From NCBI GenBank assembly GCA_020025095.1, contig JAHHSS010000005.1, positions 1 to 28,733 on the forward strand: a DNA stretch of 28,733 bases. Direction: 5' to 3'. Of the stretch, positions 7,597-15,730 are shown piece by piece (position 1 is the first letter of the stretch; each line of letters starts with the position of its first letter). A model generated the notes under the pieces. It had not been told where the DNA came from and searched no databases. It saw only the letters and a list, made by a program, of their open reading frames with translations. Origin of the DNA: Peptostreptococcus sp. (GTDB lineage Bacteria; Bacillota; Clostridia; Peptostreptococcales; Peptostreptococcaceae). The position numbers and the translations under genes were made by a program.

Positions 7597-10056
7597 GTGT
7601 ATGCCGATTTGATTTTGCGAACTAAAGGAAAGTTTGCCGATATGCTGTTTACATATAAGGTGCCTTCTCATCTTTTGACAGATATAAAAAAAGGTCATAG
7701 AGTAAGTGTGCCGTTTGGACGTTCTAATAAGCCAATAGAAGCAATAGTTGTTCATTTAAAGGAAAATATAGATGAAAATAGTGATATAAATAAGATAAAA
7801 GAAGTAGATGATATATTAGATGAAAGCCCGCTTATAAGTTCGGAGAGTATAGATTTAATAAAATGGATGCGTAATAGATATATGTGTACATACTTAGATT
7901 GTCTTAATCTTTTTTATCCAAAGGGTTATCACTTAGAGTCTAAAAAAGTTGTCAAGTTAGCTACGATAAAAGATGAATTTTATTTGGATAATGATGAGCA
8001 AAGATTAATAAATATGTTGAGGATGCATTCTGGAAAACTAGATTATGATATTTTAGTTGAAAGTTTTTCAAAAAAATTAATATCAAATATGAATAAAAAA
8101 AATCTTCTAATTATATCCTGGGAATATATAGATAGGAAGAATGAAAAGTTTATAAAATATATATCCCTTGTAGATAACTTAGAAAATATTGATAAACTAA
8201 TAAAAGAAAAAAAGTATAGATTAGGTAGTAAGCAGAAGGAATTAATAAAATTTCTTTCCTTAAATGAGAAAATAGAAGAAGATTTGGCGATTAAAATTTT
8301 AGAATTATCTTCAAGTACGGTAAAAAGCCTTGAAGCTAAAGGGATAATTAAGATTGAAATGGTAGAGTATTACAGAAAATCTCTGAGTAAATTGAACTGT
8401 GTTGACAAGGATATAACTTTAAATAATGAACAAAAAGAAGTTTATCAATCAATAATAGAAAAGATAAATCGTAATACGAAAAAACCTATTTTACTTCATG
8501 GTGTTACAGGAAGTGGTAAGACAGAGATATATCTTGATGTAATAGAATATATGTTAGAACAGGGCATGGACAGTATTTTTTTAGTTCCAGAGATAGCTCT
8601 TACACCACAAATGATAGCTAGGGTGAGAAATAGATTTGGAGATATAGTAGGAATTTTCCATAGCATGCTTTCAGAAGGTGAGAAGCACGATGTTTTTAGA
8701 GAAATAAAAGAGGGGGAAGTTAGAGTTGTAATTGGAACTAGGTCAGCACTCTTCTTGCCATTTAGCTCTCTTGGATTGATAATAATAGATGAAGAACATG
8801 AAATGAGTTATAAATCAGAAATGACACCTAAATACAACTCTATAGAGATCGCAAGATATATGGCATTCAAACAAGGTGTTACAGTAATTCTAGCATCTGC
8901 TACACCTTCAATTTCAGATTATTATAGAGCAGAAAAAGGTGAATATGATCTTTTAACTTTAAATAAAAGAGCAAATAATAGGCCTTTGCCTAAAATAGAA
9001 GTTGTTGATATGAGAGAAGAGCTTCATAAGGGTAATAAAGATGATTTAAGTGAAAAGATGCTAAAAGAAATTGAAAAAACAGTTAAAAATGGAAATCAAG
9101 TAATATTATTTTTAAATAGAAGAGGATTTGCAAGTTTTCTTACGTGTAAAGATTGTGGTTATGTTTTCAAATGTGATAGATGCGATATATCACTTACATA
9201 CCATAAATATAATAATAAAGGGATTTGTCATTATTGTGGTAAAGAGAAACTAATTCCAAATACTTGCCCAGAGTGTGGAAATAGCCACATTAGCCCTATA
9301 GGTATAGGTACAGAAAAAATAGAATTTAATTTGAAAAAAAGATTTCCTAATTATAAAATATTGAGAGTTGACAAAGACACTACCTCTAAAAAGGGTGAGT
9401 TAGAAAAAATTCTCAATTCTTTTAACTCTCAAAAAGCAGATATTTTAATTGGAACACAAATATTAAGCAAGGGGCACGATTTTGAAAATGTTACCCTTGT
9501 AGGTATTATATCTGCAGATATGATGCTTAATTATCCAGATTATAGAGCTTTTGAATCAACTTTTCAGCTAATAACTCAAGTATCAGGAAGAGCTGGAAGA
9601 GCAGAAAAAGAAGGAAAGGTAGTTTTGCAGACATATAATACGGAACACTATGCTATTCAAAAAGCAATTGAGTATGACTATAAAGGTTTTTATCAAAAAG
9701 AAATAGCTATAAGAAAAACTTTTGGATATGAACCGTTTAATAACATATTCAGGATAGTATTTTCTGGGTATTCATATAATAAGGTGAAGGAAAATTCAAA
9801 TAGGTTCTTAAAAAGTTTAGAATATATATTGAAAGAGAACAATATATATTTTCAAAATCTAATACTTGGGCCAAATGAATGTTCTATAAACAAAATAAAT
9901 GGCAAGTATAGATGGCAAGTGATTGTAAAGGATAACAATTTAAACGTTAAAAAACTAAAGTCTATTATTAAATATATTTGCATAAGTAAGTACGGAGAAA
10001 TTTTTGATAAAGACATAATAGTTAGTGTTGAACAGAATCCAAATAGCTTTATATAA
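7597..10056 (+). CDS. priA: PriA primosomal helicase
   Basis: 819-residue PriA, the 3'-to-5' helicase that reloads the replisome at repaired or stalled forks. The N-terminal DNA-binding part (FTYKVP, VSVPFGRSNKPIEAIVV) is followed by a winged-helix region. The helicase shows Walker A GVTGSGKT (302-309) and DEEH (398-401). Eight cysteines between 517 and 560 (CKDCG, CDRC, CHYCG, CPECG) form the zinc module, and VSGRAGRAEKEGKVVLQTY ends the second lobe. The start is GTG 7597: AAAGGAGGTG (7581-7590) lies 6 bases upstream. An ATG at 7555 in the same frame lies inside the terminator hairpin and has no ribosome binding site. Length is normal (about 800 in Bacillus). Confidence 0.95.
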   Translation: MYADLILRTKGKFADMLFTYKVPSHLLTDIKKGHRVSVPFGRSNKPIEAIVVHLKENIDENSDINKIKEVDDILDESPLISSESIDLIKWMRNRYMCTYLDCLNLFYPKGYHLESKKVVKLATIKDEFYLDNDEQRLINMLRMHSGKLDYDILVESFSKKLISNMNKKNLLIISWEYIDRKNEKFIKYISLVDNLENIDKLIKEKKYRLGSKQKELIKFLSLNEKIEEDLAIKILELSSSTVKSLEAKGIIKIEMVEYYRKSLSKLNCVDKDITLNNEQKEVYQSIIEKINRNTKKPILLHGVTGSGKTEIYLDVIEYMLEQGMDSIFLVPEIALTPQMIARVRNRFGDIVGIFHSMLSEGEKHDVFREIKEGEVRVVIGTRSALFLPFSSLGLIIIDEEHEMSYKSEMTPKYNSIEIARYMAFKQGVTVILASATPSISDYYRAEKGEYDLLTLNKRANNRPLPKIEVVDMREELHKGNKDDLSEKMLKEIEKTVKNGNQVILFLNRRGFASFLTCKDCGYVFKCDRCDISLTYHKYNNKGICHYCGKEKLIPNTCPECGNSHISPIGIGTEKIEFNLKKRFPNYKILRVDKDTTSKKGELEKILNSFNSQKADILIGTQILSKGHDFENVTLVGIISADMMLNYPDYRAFESTFQLITQVSGRAGRAEKEGKVVLQTYNTEHYAIQKAIEYDYKGFYQKEIAIRKTFGYEPFNNIFRIVFSGYSYNKVKENSNRFLKSLEYILKENNIYFQNLILGPNECSINKINGKYRWQVIVKDNNLNVKKLKSIIKYICISKYGEIFDKDIIVSVEQNPNSFI

Positions 10057-10081
10057 TGTAAATAAAAATTTATACAAAACA

Positions 10082-10110
10082 ATCACAAATTATAAAAAAA
10101 ATGTTAATAT
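10082..10110 (+). promoter_or_regulatory. Weak candidate promoter for def-fmt
   Basis: ATCACA (10082-10087), a 17-base gap and TAATAT (10105-10110) preceded by TG form a possible extended -10 promoter in the 89-base AT-rich gap after priA. A TATAAT at 10108-10113 overlaps it. The matches are partial and the gap is almost pure A/T, so this is tentative. Confidence 0.3.
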
Positions 10111-10145
10111 AATTATATAAAGAAAGAAATTCTAGGAGGTAAGAT

Positions 10146-10604
10146 ATGGCAATAAGAAACGTAGTAAAAATGGGGGATCCTATTTTAAATAAAAAATGTA
10201 AAAATGTAATAGATTTTGATGAAAGATTACATGAACTGCTAGATGATATGGCAGAAACTATGTATGCAAATGATGGAGTTGGTCTTGCAGCACCTCAAGT
10301 AGGTATAATTAGAAGGGCAGTTGTAGTAGATGTTGGGAGTGGCCTTATAGAACTTATAAATCCTGAAATAGTAGAATTTTCTGGCGAACAAACAGATCCA
10401 GAAGGTTGTCTAAGTGTAGAGGATTATATTGGGGATGTTACTAGACCTAATTATGTAAAGGTTAAGGCTCAAGATAGAAATGGGAATGAAATAGTTGTAG
10501 AAGGAAGTGGATTTCTAGCAAGAGCATTCTGCCATGAGCTTGATCATTTAGAAGGCATATTGTTTGTAGAAAAAGTAAATAAAGAAGAAAAGGGTGAAAA
10601 ATAA
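10146..10604 (+). CDS. def: Peptide deformylase
   Basis: 152-residue peptide deformylase, which removes the N-formyl group from nascent proteins at the ribosome exit. All three family motifs are intact: GVGLAAPQVG, EGCLS with metal ligand Cys88, and HELDH with ligands His130 and His134 and catalytic Glu131. The ATG at 10146 follows AGGAGGT (10134-10140) by 5 bases. The stop codon overlaps the fmt start (TAATG), so the enzyme that removes formyl groups and the one that adds them are co-translated, as in most bacteria. Confidence 0.97.
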   Translation: MAIRNVVKMGDPILNKKCKNVIDFDERLHELLDDMAETMYANDGVGLAAPQVGIIRRAVVVDVGSGLIELINPEIVEFSGEQTDPEGCLSVEDYIGDVTRPNYVKVKAQDRNGNEIVVEGSGFLARAFCHELDHLEGILFVEKVNKEEKGEK

Positions 10605-11533
10605 TGCGTATAGTTTTTATGGGAACACCTGAAATATCTGTAGGAACTTTAAAAAGAATAATAGCTGATGGACACGAAGTATTGGCAGTTGTAACTCAGC
10701 CAGATAGGCCAAAAGGCAGGGGGAAAAAAATGGTGATGTCTCCTGTAAAAGAGCTTGCTCTTGAGAATAATATAGAAGTTCTTCAACCAGAGAAAGCATC
10801 AAATCCAGATTTTATAGATAAGTTGACAGCTTTGGAGCCAGATTTAATAGTAGTAGTTGCATATGGTCAAATTTTAAGAAAGAGTCTTCTTGATATACCT
10901 AAAAAAGGTTGTGTGAATGTTCATGTATCTTTGCTTCCAAAATTAAGAGGCGCGGCACCAATAAATTGGGCTATAATTAATGGGGACAGAAAAACTGGTG
11001 TAACTACCATGTTTATGGATGAAGGTCTTGATACTGGCGATATAATAATGTCAAAAGAATTTGAACTAGATGATGAAATAACTGCTGGGGAACTTCATGA
11101 TTGGATGATGATTGAAGGTGCAAATCTTTTAAGCAAAACAGTAGAGGCAATTGAATCGGATAACTATACAAGGACTAAGCAAAATGACGAAGAATCTACA
11201 TATGCTCCTATGATGAGTAAAGATTTAGGGCATATTGATTTTTCTAAATCTGCAAAAGAAATACATAATCTTGTAAGAGGAACTATTCCTTGGCCAGGGG
11301 CTTGGTGTGAATCTTCTTATGGAAAAATGAAGATTTGGAAAACAAAAGTAATAAATAAAACTCACTCATTCGAGTATGGAAAGGTTTTAAAAGTTGATAA
11401 AGAAGGTATAGAGGTGGCATGTGGAAAAGATATACTTTTGATAGTAGATATGCAAATGCCTAATAAAAAGAGAATGCCAGTTGCAGAGTTTATAAAAGGA
11501 AATAGTATAGAAGAAGGAACTATTTTGAAATAG
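10604..11533 (+). CDS. fmt: Methionyl-tRNA formyltransferase
   Basis: 309-residue enzyme transferring a formyl group from 10-formyltetrahydrofolate to Met-tRNA for initiation. It opens with MRIVFMGTPEIS. The catalytic core has Asn105 and His107 in NVHVSLLPKLRGAAP and the Asp of LDTGDI, matching the Asn-His-Asp set of E. coli Fmt (106, 108, 144). The C-terminal tRNA-binding OB-like domain begins near IPWPGAW. The ATG shares a base with the def stop; AAGGGTG lies about 7 bases upstream. It is followed by the zinc peptidase gene with a 31-base gap and no terminator. Confidence 0.97.
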   Translation: MRIVFMGTPEISVGTLKRIIADGHEVLAVVTQPDRPKGRGKKMVMSPVKELALENNIEVLQPEKASNPDFIDKLTALEPDLIVVVAYGQILRKSLLDIPKKGCVNVHVSLLPKLRGAAPINWAIINGDRKTGVTTMFMDEGLDTGDIIMSKEFELDDEITAGELHDWMMIEGANLLSKTVEAIESDNYTRTKQNDEESTYAPMMSKDLGHIDFSKSAKEIHNLVRGTIPWPGAWCESSYGKMKIWKTKVINKTHSFEYGKVLKVDKEGIEVACGKDILLIVDMQMPNKKRMPVAEFIKGNSIEEGTILK

Positions 11534-11564
11534 TACAGTTGTATTTTTTAAGGGGTGATAAATT

Positions 11565-12254
11565 ATGTATCCATATGGTTTTTTTTGGGATAGAACAATG
11601 TTAATCTTGTTGCCAGCTATTATACTTTCAGCATATGCTTCGTATAAAGTAAATTCAGTAACAAGTAGATATTTTCAAGTTAGAGCATCTAGAGGTTTGA
11701 CTGGGGCAGAGGTTGCTAGGACTATATTAGACAGAAATGGTCTAAGTTCAGTTCCAGTATATCCTGTGAGAGGAAGTCTTACAGATCACTATGATCCTAG
11801 AAGTAGAAAAGTAAATCTTTCAGAAGAAGTTTATTATGGAACTTCTATTACTTCTGTGGCTGTAGCTGCTCATGAATGTGGGCATGCAATACAACACAAA
11901 GAGTCTTATTTACCACTTACGCTTAGAAGTGCAATTGTACCAGCTGTGAATTTTGCTTCATCAGCGTCATGGATTATAATTTTGTTAGGATTTTTTGTAA
12001 ATAAGAGTTTATTATGGATAGGAATAGTGTTATTTTCTGCTACAGTATTATTCCAATTAGTTACACTACCAGTTGAATTTAATGCATCTAGCAGAGCTTT
12101 AAAACAATTGCAGTCACTAGGAATAATGGAGTCAGAAGAAAATCAGCAAAGTAGGAAAGTTTTAAGTGCAGCAGCTCTTACATATGTGGCAGCAGCCCTT
12201 TCTTCAATTCTTCAATTGTTAAGATTAGTTGTAATTGCAAGAGATAATGATTAA
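11565..12254 (+). CDS. YugP-type membrane zinc metallopeptidase
   Basis: 229-residue integral membrane protein of the Zn_peptidase_2 (YugP) family. The zinc-binding motif is AAHECGHAIQH, with His103, Glu104 and His107; the downstream TLPVEFNASSRAL is the other strongly conserved family segment and may supply the third ligand. Hydrophobic segments are at about 11-26, 125-145, 148-168 and 205-225. AGGGG (11551-11555) before the ATG at 11565 is the likely ribosome binding site. The physiological substrate of this family is unknown to me. It is absent from the Bacillus version of this locus, though YugP-like genes beside rsmB are, as far as I recall, common in clostridia. A long hairpin after the stop ends the priA-def-fmt-peptidase run. 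Confidence 0.85.
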   Translation: MYPYGFFWDRTMLILLPAIILSAYASYKVNSVTSRYFQVRASRGLTGAEVARTILDRNGLSSVPVYPVRGSLTDHYDPRSRKVNLSEEVYYGTSITSVAVAAHECGHAIQHKESYLPLTLRSAIVPAVNFASSASWIIILLGFFVNKSLLWIGIVLFSATVLFQLVTLPVEFNASSRALKQLQSLGIMESEENQQSRKVLSAAALTYVAAALSSILQLLRLVVIARDND

Positions 12255-12265
12255 GATTAAGTAAA

Positions 12266-12305
12266 AATATGACTATATGCAATGCATATAGTCATATTAC
12301 TTTTC
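12266..12305 (+). terminator. Long terminator hairpin after the zinc peptidase gene
   Basis: AATATGACTATATGC (12266-12280) pairs perfectly over 15 bases with 12284-12298; the loop is AAT. The tail ACTTTTC is moderately T-rich and A5 precedes the stem. It marks the end of the priA-to-peptidase transcript. Confidence 0.7.
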
Positions 12306-12436
12306 ATTTACAAAAAATATACTATATCCGAATTTGTAGTTTAAGACATCTAATTTATACAAAAATGATAATAAACTCTAAAATATAAATAAAAAGTATT
12401 TAGTTTGAAAAGAAAAACAGTTATATTTACAGAATG

Positions 12437-12445
12437 TGTTATAAT
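12437..12445 (+). promoter_or_regulatory. Extended -10 promoter for rsmB-rlmN-prpC-prkC
   Basis: TGTTATAAT is a perfect extended -10 element in the 291-base gap before rsmB; no good -35 lies 17 bases upstream. A start near 12452 would give a leader of about 95 bases containing the hairpin at 12466-12503. The rest of the gap (12306-12436) is AT-rich with nothing I recognise. Confidence 0.55.
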
Positions 12446-12465
12446 ATTGCTTAATTGTAATTCTA

Positions 12466-12503
12466 ATAACTGATTTTAATAATAGTTTATTAAACTCAGT
12501 TAT
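12466..12503 (+). other. Structured 5' leader hairpin upstream of rsmB
   Basis: ATAACTGA (12466-12473) pairs with TCAGTTAT (12496-12503); after one T/C mismatch, TTTAATAA (12475-12482) pairs with TTATTAAA (12487-12494) around the loop TAGT. This gives 16 pairs. No T-run follows, so it is not an obvious terminator; it lies in the predicted rsmB leader, 42 bases before the start codon. It may be regulatory or may stabilise the mRNA. Confidence 0.5.
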
Positions 12504-12545
12504 CTGTAAATTTGCTGATTTAATATAAAGATGGAAGGAGAATTT

Positions 12546-13889
12546 ATGTCATCAAGAAAAATAGCATATGAAATTTTAATGGACATAGAAATAAACAAAA
12601 ACTATTCCAACATATCTTTAAATGATCGTCTCTCTAAAGTTAAGTTAGATGATAGAGATAAAGGATTGATAACTGAACTTGTTTATGGTGTTATAGAAAA
12701 AAAGAGGTACATCGATTATATAATAAACAAGGTATCTAAAATAAAGGTAAGAAAAATGGAAAACTCTGTAAAAACAGCGATAAGATTAGCTGTTTATCAG
12801 ATTATTTTTTTAGACAGGGTAGCTGACTATGCATCTATCAATGAATCGGTAAATATTATTAAAAAAATTGATAAAAGAGCTTCAGGTTTTGTAAATGCTG
12901 TTTTAAGGAATCTTGTTAGACAAAAAGATGAAATTTGCAAGATTGGAGATAAGACAGTAGAGGATATAGCTATTAAATATTCATATGAAAAATGGATAGT
13001 GGATAGATTAATAGGAGAACATGGTATATCTAGAACAAAAGATATACTAGATGCTCTTTCAAAGAAACCCAAACTTTATGTAAGAATAAATAGAACAAAA
13101 ATGGATGGGTTTGATAGCTTTGGTGAATTTGCTGAGTTTATAGTTGACCAGCTTGAAAAAGAAGGAATAAAATCAGAAAGAAGTAATCTATTAGAAGAAG
13201 CCATAAAGGTGGAAAATTTTAAAAATATAGAAAATAATAGATTATTTAAGATGGGATATATAAGTATACAAGATATAAGTTCAATGTTAGTTTCAAAAGT
13301 TCTTAATCCAAAGGAAGATAGAAAAGTGCTAGATTTATGTGCTGCTCCCGGAGGAAAGACAACACACATTGCAGAGTTGATGAATAATACTGGAGAAGTA
13401 GTTTCTCAAGATATTTATGATCATAAAATAAAAATGATTAAATGGTATGCAAATAGACTAGGATTGAGTAATGTAAGGGTTAAAAAAGGCGATGCCTTAA
13501 ATATTTTCGAGGAATATAAAGGTAAATTTGATTATGTTTTAAGTGATGTACCTTGTTCAGGAATGGGTATAGTAAGACGTAAACCTGAAATAAAGTACAA
13601 AAGTGAAGAAGAAGTAGAAAATTTGCCAGATATTCAGCTTAGAATATTAAAAAATGCTGCCGAGTATGTTAAGAATGGTGGAATTTTGATATATTCGACT
13701 TGTACTATTTTTAAAGAGGAAAATATGGGAGTAATCTATAGATTTCTTTCAGAAAACAAAAATTTTAGTCTTGACTCAATAGATGGTTTGAATTTGGAAA
13801 GCTCAACTTTAAGCAATGGATATATTAATATATATCCTGATGAATTTGATATGGACGGCTTCTTTATATGCAGATTGAAAAAAAATTAA
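12546..13889 (+). CDS. rsmB: 16S rRNA cytosine-5 methyltransferase RsmB
   Basis: 447-residue RsmB, which uses S-adenosylmethionine to make m5C967 (E. coli numbering) in 16S rRNA. The N-terminal NusB-like RNA-binding domain contains DRDKGLITELVYGVI and SINESVNIIK. The methyltransferase core shows CAAPGGKT (from Cys265), DVPCSGMGIVRRKPEIKY with Cys337, and YSTCT with Cys386, the predicted nucleophile. Start: ATG 12546, 5 bases after AAGGAG (12535-12540); an in-frame ATG at 12531 overlaps that site and is unlikely. It opens the rsmB-rlmN-prpC-prkC operon and has its own promoter and structured leader. Confidence 0.95.
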   Translation: MSSRKIAYEILMDIEINKNYSNISLNDRLSKVKLDDRDKGLITELVYGVIEKKRYIDYIINKVSKIKVRKMENSVKTAIRLAVYQIIFLDRVADYASINESVNIIKKIDKRASGFVNAVLRNLVRQKDEICKIGDKTVEDIAIKYSYEKWIVDRLIGEHGISRTKDILDALSKKPKLYVRINRTKMDGFDSFGEFAEFIVDQLEKEGIKSERSNLLEEAIKVENFKNIENNRLFKMGYISIQDISSMLVSKVLNPKEDRKVLDLCAAPGGKTTHIAELMNNTGEVVSQDIYDHKIKMIKWYANRLGLSNVRVKKGDALNIFEEYKGKFDYVLSDVPCSGMGIVRRKPEIKYKSEEEVENLPDIQLRILKNAAEYVKNGGILIYSTCTIFKEENMGVIYRFLSENKNFSLDSIDGLNLESSTLSNGYINIYPDEFDMDGFFICRLKKN

Positions 13890-13913
13890 AAAAAGTATCT
13901 GAGGTGTGATATA

Positions 13914-14945
13914 ATGTATAAAGGGAAGATAGTGTTAAAAAACTTAACAGAAAATGAAATGAAAGATTTTTTAGTAAGTATAGGTGAGAAAAAGTTTAGG
14001 GGAAGCCAGATTTTTTCTTGGGTATATAAAGGTGTAAGAGATTTTGATGAAATGAAAAATATACCTAAATCACTTAGAGAAAAACTAAGAGAAACTTCAA
14101 TTATAGGGAATATAGATATTGAATTGAGGCTAGAGTCTCAAATAGATAATACTAAAAAATATCTATTTTTATTAAATGATGGAAATATCATAGAAACAGT
14201 AGCCATGGAATATGAAAGTAGGATTACTGTTTGTGTTTCTAATCAAGTAGGTTGCAGGATGGGTTGTAGATTTTGCGCTTCTACAATTGATGGACTGGAA
14301 AGAAATCTAGAGCCATGGGAAATATTGGATCAGATAATTAAAGTCCAAGAAAATCTTGGGAAAAGAGTTTCCAACGTTGTAATGATGGGAAGCGGAGAAC
14401 CGCTTGATAACTTTGAAAATTCAAAAAAATTCCTAGAACTTGTCAATGAAGAAAATGGTTTAAATATAGGATATAGGCATATTACCCTATCAACTTGTGG
14501 ATTGGTGGATAAAATATATGAACTTGCCGATATGGAAATTCCTATAAATATTGCAATATCTTTGCATTCACCATTTGATTCAGAAAGGCAGGAAATAATG
14601 CCGGTTGCTAAGAAGTATTCTATTAAAGAAATTATAAAGTCATGTAATTATTATATTTCAAAGACAAATAGAAGAATAACTTTTGAATATTCTCTTATTA
14701 AGGGGAAAAATGACTCTGAAAGAGAGGCTAAAAAATTGGTTGAGTTATTGAAAGGAATGTTGTGCCATGTTAACTTGATACCAATAAATCCAATAGAAGA
14801 AAGAGAATTTGAAAAGCCGGATATGGAGTATATTAATAGGTTCAAAAACTATCTAGATAAAAAGAATATACCTGTTACGATTAGAAATTCTATGGGCGCA
14901 GATATTAGTGGTGCCTGTGGACAGCTAAGAAGAAAGTTCAAGTAA
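13914..14945 (+). CDS. rlmN: RlmN 23S rRNA / tRNA adenine-C2 methyltransferase
   Basis: 343-residue radical-SAM enzyme that methylates C2 of A2503 in 23S rRNA and A37 of some tRNAs. The iron-sulfur cluster motif CRMGCRFC has ligands Cys114, Cys118 and Cys121. MGSGEPLDN, HITLSTCG and ISLHSPFD are RlmN-specific, and Cys335 in GACGQL is the conserved C-terminal methyl-carrying cysteine. ATG 13914 follows GAGGTG (13901-13906) by 7 bases. The gap to rsmB is 24 bases, and prpC follows 20 bases downstream, so all are likely co-transcribed. Confidence 0.96.
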   Translation: MYKGKIVLKNLTENEMKDFLVSIGEKKFRGSQIFSWVYKGVRDFDEMKNIPKSLREKLRETSIIGNIDIELRLESQIDNTKKYLFLLNDGNIIETVAMEYESRITVCVSNQVGCRMGCRFCASTIDGLERNLEPWEILDQIIKVQENLGKRVSNVVMMGSGEPLDNFENSKKFLELVNEENGLNIGYRHITLSTCGLVDKIYELADMEIPINIAISLHSPFDSERQEIMPVAKKYSIKEIIKSCNYYISKTNRRITFEYSLIKGKNDSEREAKKLVELLKGMLCHVNLIPINPIEEREFEKPDMEYINRFKNYLDKKNIPVTIRNSMGADISGACGQLRRKFK

Positions 14946-14965
14946 CAGATTTAAGGAGGAAGAAT

Positions 14966-15718
14966 ATGGATTTTGTATGTACTTCTCATATTGGCATGGT
15001 CAGAAAGAATAATGAAGACTATTGCAAAGGAGAAATAATAGAAGTTGGAGATGATAGAGAAGTAGGAATTTTTGCTATTGCAGATGGTATGGGTGGCCAT
15101 AATAAAGGAGAGGTTGCTAGCCAACTTGCCGTTGAAAATATAATAGAATTATTCAACGACAAATTGATACAAAATGAAACAATAAAGATAGAGTATATTG
15201 ATGATATAATTAAGCAATCCTATAATACAGTTAATTCAATGATATATGAAAAGTCAAAAGAGGATATTAGTTTTGATGGAATGGGGACAACATTAACGGT
15301 TGCAGTTGTCTATAATGGGGTTGCATATGTTGCTAATGTAGGTGATAGTAGATGCTATGTAGTGGATAAGGATGGTAAATTAGAAAAAATAACATCTGAC
15401 CACTCAATAGTAGAAGAATATGTAAAGGCTAATATTATCACAGAAGAAGAAGCAAGAGTACACCCTGATAGAAATAAAATTACTAGAGCTGTTGGTACAG
15501 AACCAGTAGTAGTAGTAGACATATTTACTAGGGAATTGAAAGAAGGCGAAAAGCTTTTACTTGCTACAGACGGACTTACAGGTGCGGTAAACAAGGAAGA
15601 AATCGAAAAAGTTTTTATAAACAATGATGATGCTAATATTATCGCTGATAGCCTTATAAAGCTGGCTAATGAGTCTTCAGGTAAAGATAATGTTACTGTA
15701 ATAATAGTTATGGCGTAA
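14966..15718 (+). CDS. prpC: PrpC/Stp PP2C-type Ser/Thr protein phosphatase
   Basis: 250-residue metal-dependent PP2C phosphatase, the partner that reverses PrkC phosphorylation. Motifs in order are RKNNEDY, FAIADGMGGHNKGEVAS (metal-binding Asp40), GMGTTLTVAV, VGDSRCY, SDHSIVEE, RAVGTEP, LLATDGLTG and the final SGKDNVTVIIV. No transmembrane segment, so it is cytosolic. ATG 14966 lies 5 bases after AAGGAGGA (14953-14960), one of the stronger ribosome binding sites here. Only 12 bases separate it from prkC, the standard phosphatase-kinase pairing. Confidence 0.95.
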   Translation: MDFVCTSHIGMVRKNNEDYCKGEIIEVGDDREVGIFAIADGMGGHNKGEVASQLAVENIIELFNDKLIQNETIKIEYIDDIIKQSYNTVNSMIYEKSKEDISFDGMGTTLTVAVVYNGVAYVANVGDSRCYVVDKDGKLEKITSDHSIVEEYVKANIITEEEARVHPDRNKITRAVGTEPVVVVDIFTRELKEGEKLLLATDGLTGAVNKEEIEKVFINNDDANIIADSLIKLANESSGKDNVTVIIVMA

Positions 15719-15730
15719 GGTGGTGTTATT

